64,000 nt of DNA from Streptomyces albus subsp. albus. Its GTDB lineage: Bacteria > Actinomycetota > Actinomycetes > Streptomycetales > Streptomycetaceae. The translations under genes and the position numbers were made by a program. How positions within the stretch are numbered: the stretch's first letter is position 1; the number at the start of each line of letters is the position of its first letter. The stretch spans positions 124,001 to 188,000 of the forward strand of contig NZ_JOID01000011.1 in NCBI RefSeq assembly GCF_000719865.1, written 5' to 3'. Below the pieces are notes generated by a model that did not search any database, was not told the origin of the DNA, and was given only the letters and a program-made list of their open reading frames with translations. This document shows, piece after piece, positions 17,696-25,848 of the stretch.

Positions 17696-18529
17696 TCAGC
17701 GCGCCTTCAGCGCCGGGTGTTCCGCGACGACCGTGCAGGAGCCGGGCGCGATCTCCGTGAAGCCCGCGTCCCGGACCAACGGCAGCCCGCTCCGGGTGAG
17801 TCGCGCCCAGCGCGCCCGGTCCGCGGTCCGTACGGCGAGCGGGAAGCCGGCCGCGCGCCACGCCGACCGCTCGGCGGGCGGCAGGCGCAGCCACGCCAGC
17901 TGGGCGCCGTGCCCCGCCTGTGCCATCGCCTTGCCCGCCGACATCTCCAGCTCCGGGCTGAGCCACAGCACGGGGCGGCCGGACGCCGGTGCGGGCGGCG
18001 GTACGGGGTCGGCCAGCTCCGTACCGGACACCTGGAGCTTCACCAGTTCCTTCGGCCAGCCGTCGACCGGGACCGGCGGGTACACCCGCACCTCGGCCGA
18101 GCCGCCGGTGACGGTGATGCCCGGCAGGGCCGCCGCGCGCCGCCACTCCGCGCCGCGCGCCCTGCGCACCACCTTGCGGATCCGGGCGTCCTGCCAGGAG
18201 CGGACGGCCCGGTACCAGGCGCCGTCCGGGTCCGCCGCCCGCTCGTCCGACAGCAGCACGAGCACCGCCCGTGCCGCGGTCTCCAGCGCGTCCGTGCGCG
18301 ACGGCGGGGCGGCCTTCTCGATCCGGACCACCAGGGGCAGGACGAACTGTGGTGCGGCGTCCCGTTCCGGGGCACTGTGCCGGAACGCGGCGGTGTCCGC
18401 GTGGCTGCCGCGGTCCGCTCCGGGGCCGGCGCCGGCACCGGAGTTGGTGCCGGTGTCGGTGCCAGTGCCGGTGCCAGTGCCGGTGCTGGTGCCGGATTCG
18501 GTGTCGGTGTCGGTGTCGGCGGAGGTCAT
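17696..18529 (-). CDS. peptidyl-tRNA hydrolase 2 (PTH2) family protein
   Basis: This 277-residue protein carries a C-terminal PTH2-like domain. The diagnostic helix is MSAGKAMAQAGHGAQLAW (about residue 190), comparable to the conserved K-x-A-x-Q-x-x-H of PTH2 enzymes, followed by ADRARWARLTRSGLPLVRDAG and GSCTVVAEHPA. PTH2 enzymes release peptides from peptidyl-tRNA. The first 45 residues are a Thr/Gly/Asp low-complexity run (DTDTDTESGTSTGTGTGTGT) encoded by short DNA repeats. A middle region of unknown fold (about 60-170) is typical of Streptomyces members. The ATG at 18529 is divergent from AIM24, 81 bases away. Confidence 0.78.
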   Translation of the reverse strand: MTSADTDTDTESGTSTGTGTGTGTDTGTNSGAGAGPGADRGSHADTAAFRHSAPERDAAPQFVLPLVVRIEKAAPPSRTDALETAARAVLVLLSDERAADPDGAWYRAVRSWQDARIRKVVRRARGAEWRRAAALPGITVTGGSAEVRVYPPVPVDGWPKELVKLQVSGTELADPVPPPAPASGRPVLWLSPELEMSAGKAMAQAGHGAQLAWLRLPPAERSAWRAAGFPLAVRTADRARWARLTRSGLPLVRDAGFTEIAPGSCTVVAEHPALKAR

Positions 18530-18610
18530 CCGGTCAGTCTGCCAGCCGGAGTGGCCCGTATCCGCGGGACCTCCTTGGCGGAATGTTGCATTCCGGGACA
18601 GCATTGCCCC

Positions 18611-19285
18611 ATGCGCAGCGATCTCTTCGCCTCCGAGAACATGGTTCAGCCACCCACCGCGCCGGGGATGGTGCTGCAGAACTCCAAGGCGGTCAAATAT
18701 GTGGTGAACGGCGAGTGTTACGCCCGCCAGGGCTCGATGATCGCCTTCCGCGGCAATCTCCGGTTCGAGAAACAGGGCCAGGGCGTGGGGAACTTCCTCA
18801 AGCGCGCCGTCACGGGCGAGGGGCTGGCCCTGATGGCCGTCCGCGGCCAGGGCGAGGCGTGGTTCGCCCACGAGGCGGCCAACTGTTTCATCATCGACTT
18901 CGTCCCCGGCGACAGCCTCACCGTCAACGGCCGCAACGTCCTCTGCTTCGACGCCGGGCTCGGCTACGAGATCAAGGTTGTCAAGGGCGCGGGGATGGCC
19001 GGGGGCGGGCTGTTCAACAGCGTCTTCAGCGGCCAGGGCCGGCTCGCGGTGATCTGCGAGGGCGATCCCATCGTCATCCCCGTCTCGCCGCAGGTCCCCG
19101 TCTTCGTCGACACCGACGCGGTCGTCGGCTGGAGCGCGCATCTCGCGACCTCCCTGCACCGTTCGCAGAGCGTCGGTTCGATGATCCGCGGCGGCTCGGG
19201 GGAGGCGGTGCAGCTCCGGCTGGAGGGGGACGGGTTCGTCATCGTCCGGCCGAGCGAGGCGAAACCGGTACCGGCCTCGAACTGA
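18611..19285 (+). CDS. AIM24 family protein
   Basis: This 224-residue soluble beta-rich protein of the AIM24 (DUF124) family has Gly-rich strands throughout: VVNGECYARQGSMIAFRGNL, AVTGEGLALMAVRGQGEAWF, FDAGLGYEIKVVKGAGM and LFNSVFSGQGRLAVICEG. Bacterial members have no settled biochemical function; a tandem TRAP-like fold is known. The ATG at 18611 follows a short divergent promoter region shared with the PTH2 gene. No signal peptide or membrane segment is visible. Confidence 0.9.
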   Translation: MRSDLFASENMVQPPTAPGMVLQNSKAVKYVVNGECYARQGSMIAFRGNLRFEKQGQGVGNFLKRAVTGEGLALMAVRGQGEAWFAHEAANCFIIDFVPGDSLTVNGRNVLCFDAGLGYEIKVVKGAGMAGGGLFNSVFSGQGRLAVICEGDPIVIPVSPQVPVFVDTDAVVGWSAHLATSLHRSQSVGSMIRGGSGEAVQLRLEGDGFVIVRPSEAKPVPASN

Positions 19286-19386
19286 CGCGGGCCGGCGTGC
19301 GGAGCGGCAGAGGGCGGAGCGGCAAAGGGGCCGTGGTGGGGAAGCCTGCGGGGCCCCGGACACGGCGCCGGCGGCGCTTCCCGCGC

Positions 19387-19462
19387 TCCGCCGTCCGGCT
19401 GCGCCTCCGCCGTCCGGCTGCGCCTCCGCCGTCCGGCTGCGCCTCCGCCGTCCGGCTAAGCC
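19387..19462. repeat. 19-nt tandem repeat, four units, at the zapE 3' end
   Basis: The unit TCCGCCGTCCGGCTGCGCC occurs exactly three times (19387-19405, 19406-19424, 19425-19443). A fourth copy (19444-19462) has two changes, TG to AA at the GCTGCG position, and this change creates the zapE stop (TAG on the minus strand, 19456-19458). The array lies between the convergent AIM24 and zapE genes. The zapE reading frame ends inside the repeat, so array expansion may have redefined the 3' end. Confidence 0.85.
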
Positions 19463-20547
19463 TCCGCGAGCGGCTTCGCGTCCCGGGCGAGTGCGGTGAG
19501 CCGGGATATCGCCCGGAAGTACTTCTTGCGGTAGCCACCCTTGAGCATGTCCTCGCCGAACAGCTGGTCGAAGGGCACACCCGAGGCGAGCACGGGTATC
19601 TCGCGGTCGTACAGCCGGTCCGCCAGCACGACCAGGCGCAGGGCCGTGGACTGGTCCGGAACCGGCCGCACATCGGTCAGACAGACGGCGCGGAGCTCGT
19701 CCGTCAGCGCTCCGTAGCGGCTGGGGTGGATCCGGGAGAGGTGCTCCAGCAGGTCGGGGAAGGCGTCGAGCGAGGCGCCCGGGGTGCGGTGCGCGGCCCG
19801 CTCGACCTCCTCGCCGGCGAAGGGCGGCGGCGCCTCCGGCAGACCGCGGTGACGGTAGTCCTCACCGTCGATCCGCAGCGGCCGGAAGTGCGCGGAGAGG
19901 CCCTGGATCTCACGGAGGAAGTCCTGGGCGGCGAACCGGCCCTCGCCGAGCTTGCCCGGCAGGGTGTTCGAGGTGGCGGCGAGCCCGACGCCGGCGTCCA
20001 CCAGCTTGCCGAGCAGCGTGGACACGAGCACGGTGTCGCCCGGGTCGTCCAGCTCGAACTCGTCGATGCACAGCAGCCGGTGGTCGCCGAGCGTCCGCAC
20101 GGTCTGCTGGAAGCCGAGCGCGCCGACCAGATTGGTCAGCTCCACGAAGGTGCCGAACGCCTTCCGCTCCGGCGGGGCCGGCGTGGCATGCCACAGCGAG
20201 GCGAGCAGATGGGTCTTGCCGACGCCGTAGCCGCCGTCGAGGTACACCCCGCGCGGGCCCGCCGGGGCGGCCGGCTTCCGGGCGAACCAGCGGCGCTTCC
20301 CGCCGCCCGCGGCCCCCTCGCCGCCGAGCCCGGCGGCGAAGCCGCTCAGCACCTGGACGGCCTCCGCCTGGCTGGGCTGCGCCGGGTCCGGGATGTACGT
20401 CTCGAAGCGGGCGTCCCGGAAACGGGGCGGCGGCACCATCTCCGCGACCAGGCGCTCGGCGGGCACCTGCGGATCACGGGCGCAGAGCGACAGCGGAGCC
20501 TCCGTGACGTCGGTCATCGGGCTCGGGGCGGCGGAGGAAGAGTGCAC
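19456..20547 (-). CDS. zapE: cell division protein ZapE / AFG1-like ATPase
   Basis: This 363-residue P-loop ATPase of the AFG1/ZapE family has Walker A GVYLDGGYGVGKTHLLASLW (about residue 100), Walker B RLLCIDEFELDD, and the sensor segment GVGLAATSNTLPGKLGEGRF. C-terminal signatures are RLVVLADRLYDREIPV and GGYRKKYFRAISRL. In E. coli ZapE acts at the FtsZ ring under stress; the actinobacterial role is not established. A Gly-rich loop before Walker A is lineage-typical. The GTG at 20547 was chosen; ATG at 20517 would shorten it by ten residues. It is divergent from the RibD-C reductase gene. Confidence 0.87.
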   Translation of the reverse strand: MHSSSAAPSPMTDVTEAPLSLCARDPQVPAERLVAEMVPPPRFRDARFETYIPDPAQPSQAEAVQVLSGFAAGLGGEGAAGGGKRRWFARKPAAPAGPRGVYLDGGYGVGKTHLLASLWHATPAPPERKAFGTFVELTNLVGALGFQQTVRTLGDHRLLCIDEFELDDPGDTVLVSTLLGKLVDAGVGLAATSNTLPGKLGEGRFAAQDFLREIQGLSAHFRPLRIDGEDYRHRGLPEAPPPFAGEEVERAAHRTPGASLDAFPDLLEHLSRIHPSRYGALTDELRAVCLTDVRPVPDQSTALRLVVLADRLYDREIPVLASGVPFDQLFGEDMLKGGYRKKYFRAISRLTALARDAKPLAEA

Positions 20548-20728
20548 AGCACCCCAGCCTAACCGGACATGCGTCCGGCCGCGGACCGTGATCCCGCGCA
20601 CACCGGCCGCCGGGGCAGCCGTCCGCCGCGCGGTACCGGCGCGGCCCGGTGCGGGGCTCCCGGCGGGCGGCAACCGCGCTTCGCGCGCCCCGGAATGCCC
20701 CGTGGGGGAGCGTGACAGACTGCTGACC

Positions 20729-21553
20729 ATGCGACGTCTGTTCCCCCTGACCGCCGAGTCCGCCACCCCGGACCTGCTCGTCGAGCGCGAGTGGGGCCTG
20801 GGCGAACTGGCTGACACCTACGCCTATCCGGAGGACGGCGCGCTGCCCTGGCTGCGGGGCAACATGGTCGCCTCCCTGGACGGCGCCGCGTACCACGACG
20901 GACGGTCCCAGCCGCTTTCCTCCCCGGCCGACATGCGCGTCTTCGGGGTGCTGCGCGGCCTGGCGGACGTCGTGATCGCCGGAGCGGAGACCGTGCGCAA
21001 GGAGGGCTACCGCCCGGCCCGCGCGCGCGAGGCGTTCGCCGACCGCCGGGCCGCCCTCGGCCAGGCGCCCGCCACGGTGATCGCCGTGGTGAGCGCGAGC
21101 CTGGACCTGGACTACACGCTGCCGCTCTTCACGGAGCCGCTCGTTCCCACGCTGGTCCTCACCGGCGCGGCTGCCGTCGCCGAGCGCCCCGAACGGGTCC
21201 GGCGCGCCCGTGCGGCGGGCGCGGAGGTGCTCACGGCGGGGCACGGCGAGGGCGTCGAGCCCGCGGTGGCCGTGCGGGTCCTCGCGGAACGGGGGCTGAC
21301 CCGCCAGCTGACGGAGGGCGGCCCGCGGCTGCTCGGCCAGTTCGCCGGGGCCGGCGCGCTCGACGAACTGTGCTTCACCCTCGCCCCGGTGGTCACCGCC
21401 GGGGCAGCGCCGCGCATCATGCAGGGACCGGCGATCACCGTGCCGGAACGATTCGCTCTCGCCTCGGTCCTGGAGGAGGACGGCTTCCTCTTCACCCGCT
21501 ACCGCAGGGAGCCGGGTGATCGCCCGGACGGGCCGGGCGGCCCGGACGGCTGA
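20729..21553 (+). CDS. RibD C-terminal (pyrimidine reductase / DHFR-like) family protein
   Basis: This 274-residue protein belongs to the RibD C-terminal reductase family. NMVASLDGAAYHDGRSQPLS corresponds to the conserved N-terminal substrate loop. LADVVIAGAETVRKEGY and LTEGGPRLLGQFAGAGALDE are the NADPH- and substrate-binding motifs. True RibD reduces a ribosylaminopyrimidine in riboflavin synthesis. Stand-alone actinobacterial copies like this have unassigned substrates, and no other rib gene is nearby. The ATG at 20729 follows a GGGGGAG-like site. A hairpin after the stop suggests a single-gene transcript. Confidence 0.82.
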   Translation: MRRLFPLTAESATPDLLVEREWGLGELADTYAYPEDGALPWLRGNMVASLDGAAYHDGRSQPLSSPADMRVFGVLRGLADVVIAGAETVRKEGYRPARAREAFADRRAALGQAPATVIAVVSASLDLDYTLPLFTEPLVPTLVLTGAAAVAERPERVRRARAAGAEVLTAGHGEGVEPAVAVRVLAERGLTRQLTEGGPRLLGQFAGAGALDELCFTLAPVVTAGAAPRIMQGPAITVPERFALASVLEEDGFLFTRYRREPGDRPDGPGGPDG

Positions 21554-21566
21554 GCCGGCCCGGGCA

Positions 21567-21588
21567 CCGGGAGCCGGTCAACTCCCGG
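21567..21588 (+). terminator. terminator hairpin after the RibD-C reductase gene
   Basis: CCGGGAG (21567-21573) and CTCCCGG (21582-21588) are perfect complements around an eight-base loop, 14 bases after the stop codon. The stem is short and no U-tract follows, so it is a modest candidate. Confidence 0.5.
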
Positions 21589-21712
21589 AAGATATCGTTC
21601 CGCCTGACCCCGTTGGACGACAGGCTTGTCTGGACAGGCCCCGTGCGCGCGAGTGCGGGGCAGGATGGTTTCCGTAGGGCCCGCGGGCCCGAGAGGAAGA
21701 AGGGCGCTCGCC

Positions 21713-22180
21713 GTGTTCACCTCCGTACTCATGATCGAGAAGCCGCTGGTGCCCGCCGACGTGGAGCTCGTCACCACGCTCCACGGGGACGAACCCGTCG
21801 CGTTCGTCGTGCTCATGCAGCCCCACGGCGACCAGGACCGGCTCCTCAGAGCCCTCGACGACGTGGCCCTCGGCGAACTGGGGGAGGCCATCCGCGAGGC
21901 GGACGAGCCCGAGGGCGAGGAGGCGGCCGGCCCGGCGGAGCGCGCCCTCGCCCACTCCCTGGAGTCCCTCCGCGCGGCCGGCGCCGAGGCGGTCGGGCAG
22001 ATCGTCGAGGAACACCCGCTCGACCTGCTGAAGAGCGTCGTCGAACAGACGCACGCCGACGAGGTGATCGTGCTGACGGCGCCGCACCTCGTCGAGGAGT
22101 TCTTCCACCGCGACTGGACCTCCCGCGCCCGGCACAAGGTCGGCGTCCCGGTGCTCAAGCTCTACGCCCACACCGAATAG
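21713..22180 (+). CDS. conserved actinobacterial protein of unknown function (often mislabelled indole-3-glycerol phosphate synthase)
   Basis: This 155-residue protein starts at GTG 21713, preceded by the purine-rich AGAGGAAGAAGGG; other in-frame starts upstream give Arg-rich sequence. The fold looks alpha/beta: SVLMIEKPLVPADVELVTTL and DEPVAFVVLMQPHGDQDRLL near the start, and DEVIVLTAPHLVEEFF near the end, loosely reminiscent of universal-stress-type domains. It does not carry the barrel motifs of indole-3-glycerol phosphate synthase, the label it often has in databases (from memory). It sits 58 bases before murC in the same direction and may share its transcript. Confidence 0.72.
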   Translation: MFTSVLMIEKPLVPADVELVTTLHGDEPVAFVVLMQPHGDQDRLLRALDDVALGELGEAIREADEPEGEEAAGPAERALAHSLESLRAAGAEAVGQIVEEHPLDLLKSVVEQTHADEVIVLTAPHLVEEFFHRDWTSRARHKVGVPVLKLYAHTE

Positions 22181-22238
22181 GCTGGGGCCGCTCAGACCCC
22201 CGGGCCGGCCGGCCCGCAGCGACCCAGGAGATACCCGC

Positions 22239-23645
22239 ATGGCACCCGCCGTCCCGTCCGCCATGGACCGCCCGCACTTCATCGGCATCGGCGGTGCGGG
22301 CATGTCGGGAATCGCCAAGATCCTCGCCCAGCGCGGGGCGCGCGTGGCGGGCAGCGACGCCCGCCACTCGGCGACCGCCGAGGCGCTGCGCGGGCTGGGC
22401 GCCACCGTGTACATCGGCCACGCGGCGGAGCATCTGGCCGCCGACGCCAGCTGCGTGGTCGTCTCCAGCGCCATCCGCGCCGACAACCCGGAGCTGGCGG
22501 CGGCCACCGAACGCGGCATCCCCGTGATCCACCGCTCCGACGCCCTCGCCGCGCTGATGGAGGGGCTGCGGCCGATCGCCGTCGCCGGCACCCACGGCAA
22601 GACCACCACCACCTCCATGCTCGCGGTGGCCCTGACCACCCTCGGCCGGGACCCCTCCTACGCGATCGGCGGCGATCTGGACGCCCCCGGCTCCAACGCC
22701 CTGCACGGCAGCGGCGAGATCTTCGTGGCCGAGGCGGACGAGAGCGACCGCAGCTTCCACAAGTACGCGCCCGAGGTGGCGGTGGTCCTCAACGTGGAGC
22801 TGGACCACCACGCCAACTACGCCTCCATGGAAGAGATCTACGAGTCCTTCCAGATCTTCGCCGGCCGTATCCGCCCCGGCGGCACCCTCGTCGTCTCCGC
22901 CGACCAGGCCGGGGCGCGGGAGCTCACCGCGCGGATCACCGCCGAGGGGGCGCCGGGCCGGGATCTGCGGATCGTCACCTACGGCGAGGCGGAGGACGCC
23001 GACGTCCGCATCGTCACCATCAAGCCGCGCGGACTGACCAGCGAGGTCACCGTGCTGTTCGACGGCCGCGTGATCACCTTCACCGTCTCCGTCCCGGGCC
23101 GCCACTACGCGGGCAACGCCGTGGCCGCCCTGGTCGCCGGCAGCGCGCTCGGCCTGCCGGTGCACAACCTCGCCTCGGCCCTCGGCTCGTACACCGGCGT
23201 CAAGCGCCGCCTCCAGCTCCGGGGCACCGCGAACGGCGTGCAGGTCATCGACTCCTACGCCCACCACCCCACCGAGATCGCCGCCGACCTGGAGGCCATC
23301 CGCGGCGGCGCCGGCGACGGCCGGGTCCTCGTCGTCTTCCAGCCCCATCTCTTCAGCCGCACCCAGGAGCTGGGCATCGAGATGGGCGAGGCCCTGACCC
23401 TCGCCGACTCCTCCGTGGTCCTGGACATCTACCCGGCCCGCGAGGACCCGGTCCCCGGCGTCACCAGCGCCCTGATCATCGACGCGGCCACCGCCAAGGG
23501 CGCCGACGTACGGGCCGAGCACTCCATGAACGCCGTGCCGGAGCTGATCGCGGGAATGGCCCGGCCCGGCGACCTGGTTCTCACCATGGGCGCGGGCGAC
23601 GTCACCGAGCTGGGCCCGGAGATCCTGGCCCGCCTGGGGAGCTGA
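22239..23645 (+). CDS. murC: UDP-N-acetylmuramate--L-alanine ligase
   Basis: This 468-residue cytoplasmic ligase adds L-alanine to UDP-MurNAc in peptidoglycan precursor synthesis. The N-terminal UDP-binding Rossmann motif is HFIGIGGAGMSGIAKILAQR. The ATP P-loop is IAVAGTHGKTTTTSML, EADESDRSF is the Mg-binding region, and NVELDHHANY is a Mur-ligase core motif. The C-terminal domain includes YAHHPTEIAADLEAIR and VVFQPHLFSRTQ. An AGGAG is present eight bases before the ATG at 22239. It lies outside the dcw cluster, as usual in Streptomyces, and is followed by msrB. Confidence 0.97.
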   Translation: MAPAVPSAMDRPHFIGIGGAGMSGIAKILAQRGARVAGSDARHSATAEALRGLGATVYIGHAAEHLAADASCVVVSSAIRADNPELAAATERGIPVIHRSDALAALMEGLRPIAVAGTHGKTTTTSMLAVALTTLGRDPSYAIGGDLDAPGSNALHGSGEIFVAEADESDRSFHKYAPEVAVVLNVELDHHANYASMEEIYESFQIFAGRIRPGGTLVVSADQAGARELTARITAEGAPGRDLRIVTYGEAEDADVRIVTIKPRGLTSEVTVLFDGRVITFTVSVPGRHYAGNAVAALVAGSALGLPVHNLASALGSYTGVKRRLQLRGTANGVQVIDSYAHHPTEIAADLEAIRGGAGDGRVLVVFQPHLFSRTQELGIEMGEALTLADSSVVLDIYPAREDPVPGVTSALIIDAATAKGADVRAEHSMNAVPELIAGMARPGDLVLTMGAGDVTELGPEILARLGS

Positions 23646-23724
23646 ACCGCGGCCGGGCCGGCCGGGGCGCCGCCCCGCACGCACCTGCGCGGGGACGCGC
23701 GAGGACACGAGGAGAGGACCGCAG

Positions 23725-24132
23725 ATGCCGTACGAGATCGAGAAGACGGACGAGCAGTGGCGCGCGGAGCTGTCCCCGGCCGAGTACGCCGTGCTCCGCG
23801 GGGCGGGCACCGAACCCGCGTACACCGGTGAGTACACCGACACCAAGACCGCCGGCGTCTACTCCTGCCGGGCCTGCGGCGCCGAACTCTTCCGGTCCGA
23901 CACCAAGTTCGCGTCGCACTGCGGCTGGCCGTCCTTCTACGACCCCAAGGAGTCGGACGCCGTCGAACTGATCGAGGACCGCTCGCACGGCATGGTCCGC
24001 ACCGAGGTGCGCTGCGCCCGCTGCGGCTCCCACCTGGGCCACGTCTTCGAGGGCGAGGGCTACCCGACGCCGACGGACCAGCGGTACTGCATCAACTCGA
24101 TCTCCCTGCGGCTGCTTCCGGACGAGGGCTGA
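23725..24132 (+). CDS. msrB: peptide-methionine (R)-S-oxide reductase MsrB
   Basis: This 135-residue repair enzyme reduces methionine-R-sulfoxide in proteins. The catalytic residue is Cys122 in DQRYCINSISL. The structural zinc site is complete, with Cys48 and Cys51 (CRAC) and Cys97 and Cys100 (CARC). The substrate-pocket motif HCGWPSFYDP contains Cys66, which might act as resolving cysteine. GAGGAGAGG lies upstream of the ATG at 23725. It is in the same direction as murC, 79 bases downstream, so co-transcription is plausible. Confidence 0.96.
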   Translation: MPYEIEKTDEQWRAELSPAEYAVLRGAGTEPAYTGEYTDTKTAGVYSCRACGAELFRSDTKFASHCGWPSFYDPKESDAVELIEDRSHGMVRTEVRCARCGSHLGHVFEGEGYPTPTDQRYCINSISLRLLPDEG

Positions 24133-24139
24133 CGCGAGT

Positions 24140-25006
24140 TCAGCCGCGCTGCTGAGCACGGCCGGCCGCGTCGCCGCCCTCCCCGGAGACAGCGCCGGCG
24201 CGCCGGTAGCGCGCGGGTGTGGTGCCCACATGGCGGGTGAAGTGCCGGTTCAGGTGGGACTGATCGTGGAAGCCCGCGGCGGTGGCGACGTCGGCGGGCC
24301 GGTGCCCGTCGAGGAGGAGACGGCGTGCCCGCTCGATGCGCCTGCCGGTGAGATAGGTGTGCGGCGGCAGGCCGTAGGTCTGCTTGAAGCAGCGGATCAG
24401 ATGGGTGGGGTGGGCGTGCAGGGTGGCAGCGGCGTCCTGGAGGGAGAGGCCGGCCGTGATCCGGGCGTCCAGGAGTTCCCGCAGCCCGGTGGCGAGCCGG
24501 TTCGCCTCACGCTCCGGCGGGCGGGGCCGGCGGGCCGCGAGGTGGAAGTGGAGCCGTTCCCGGATGAACGCCAGGCGGGACTCGGCCTCGAACTCGTCCC
24601 CGGCGCGGGCGAGTGCGGCGTGCAACTGCTCGATCCGGTGGCGTAACAGCGCGTCGCCGATGACCGGAGCGTCCACCGCACGGCCCGTCAGACGCCGCGG
24701 CAGCACGGAGGTGTCGAGGTACAGGTTGCGCTTGCGGAAGCCGGACGGGGTGACCGTCCGGCCGTCATGGGGGACGCCGGGCGGCAGCAGGAGAACGGCT
24801 GCGCGGCCGGCCGCCCCGTGGCGGCGGCGGTCGAGCGCGAAGTCCACCGAGCCGTCGTCGAGGATCATCAGATCCCAGGTGTCGTGGGTGTGGGCGGGAT
24901 AGGCGTGGTCGGTGAAGTGCGCGTGGAAGACCTCGGCGATCCCGGGGACCGGCGGCCTCCAGGCTCTGACGGAGGTGCGGGTGCGGTCGGACCCCGTGCC
25001 AGGCAT
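24140..25006 (-). CDS. AraC-family transcriptional regulator (contains a TTA codon)
   Basis: This 288-residue protein has an N-terminal cupin-like sensing domain (FTDHAYPAHTHDTWDLMIL, then LLLPPGVPHDGRTV). Two C-terminal AraC helix-turn-helices follow: LSLQDAAATLHAHPTHLIRC and PADVATAAGFHDQSHLNRHF. Leu121 is encoded by TTA (24644-24646 on the plus strand reads TAA), so translation should depend on the bldA tRNA in Streptomyces. It is divergent from a small cupin gene, 107 bases between starts, which it may control. The ATG at 25006 was chosen over a longer GTG-type extension. It is convergent with msrB, with only seven bases between stops. Confidence 0.88.
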   Translation of the reverse strand: MPGTGSDRTRTSVRAWRPPVPGIAEVFHAHFTDHAYPAHTHDTWDLMILDDGSVDFALDRRRHGAAGRAAVLLLPPGVPHDGRTVTPSGFRKRNLYLDTSVLPRRLTGRAVDAPVIGDALLRHRIEQLHAALARAGDEFEAESRLAFIRERLHFHLAARRPRPPEREANRLATGLRELLDARITAGLSLQDAAATLHAHPTHLIRCFKQTYGLPPHTYLTGRRIERARRLLLDGHRPADVATAAGFHDQSHLNRHFTRHVGTTPARYRRAGAVSGEGGDAAGRAQQRG

Positions 25007-25113
25007 GCCAGCAACGTACAAGACCGGCGGAGCCCGGAGACGGCAGTCTCGTGACCCCGGCCGGAGGGCCGGAGCGGCCACTCCCGGTGGCCGGCCGCGA
25101 GAAGGGGTGCCCT

Positions 25114-25497
25114 ATGTCCGTGTCAGCAGTTCCTGTCAACCTCGCCGACAAACTCTCGCGGTTCAGCGAGTTGTGGACGCAGAAGAAGGTGGCCGCGCTC
25201 AACGACTACGAGGTCAAGCTGGCCAAGCTCAAGGGGGAGTTCGTCTGGCACACCCACGAGGACACCGATGAGCTGTTCCTCGTCATCGGCGGACGGCTGA
25301 CCATCCGGCTCAGGGAAGGCGGCAGGGACGGCGCTGTGGTGCTGCGGCCCGGCGAACTGTTCGTGGTGCCCCGCGGGGTCGAGCACTGCCCCCTGGCGGA
25401 CGAGGAGACCGCGATCCTGTTGTTCGAACCGGCGGGAACGCTCAACACCGGTGGCGCGGGAGGGCCGATGACCAAGGCGGCCGAAATCCTCGGCTGA
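25114..25497 (+). CDS. small cupin-domain protein
   Basis: This 127-residue single cupin barrel has the metal-binding first motif WHTHEDTDELFLVIGGRLTI and the second motif PGELFVVPRGVEHCPLADEE, providing His/His/Glu and His ligands. It is probably a small metal-dependent enzyme or binding protein; the ligand is unknown. The ATG at 25114 follows GAAGGGG. Its position, divergent from an AraC regulator that itself has a cupin-like sensing domain, suggests a regulator-target pair. Confidence 0.87.
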   Translation: MSVSAVPVNLADKLSRFSELWTQKKVAALNDYEVKLAKLKGEFVWHTHEDTDELFLVIGGRLTIRLREGGRDGAVVLRPGELFVVPRGVEHCPLADEETAILLFEPAGTLNTGGAGGPMTKAAEILG

Positions 25498-25848
25498 GGA
25501 GCGGCGCCGGCCGCCGTCCCCGCGCTGTCCACGGGATCGCCGAGCCCGGCACCGCGGGCCGGGGGCGTCCCGCCGGATCACGCCGATGCCGGGGCCCTGC
25601 TGGCAGATCGACCGCGACAGCCTGGTCGAGGTCCTCACCGACAGCCGGCTGAACCTTATGTTGGAGTGGCCCGCTCCCGGCCCCTCGTCTTCGCTCTCCT
25701 TGCCTCCGGCTCCCCGTGCTGCACGGCTCCCTACCCTGCCACGCCCGGGTTCGACCGTCTTCGTCCTCCTGAACCGGGGAGCGGAACCGGGGAGCGGACC
25801 CTCAACGTGTTCCTCGGGGCTCGGTCTCGGACAGCGCCTTCATCCCGT
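25498..25848. other. 350-bp stretch at the start of a lower-GC patch, no supported gene
   Basis: An ATG at 25586 opens a frame beginning MPGPCWQIDRDSLVEVLTDS, which looks protein-like for about 30 residues and then becomes Pro/Ser-rich. It may be a fragment of an older gene, but I cannot name a family. The composition shifts here from the surrounding very high GC, marking the left edge of the accessory patch with the DUF5937 and peptidoglycan-binding genes. Confidence 0.4.

Noticed and set aside
18271..20562. 763-codon plus-strand frame running through AIM24 and antisense to zapE
   Set aside because: It crosses two real genes in the wrong frame or strand and shows only Arg/Pro-rich sequence.
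21713..22180. Indole-3-glycerol phosphate synthase label for the gene before murC
   Set aside because: The protein is only 155 residues and has none of the TIM-barrel motifs of that enzyme.
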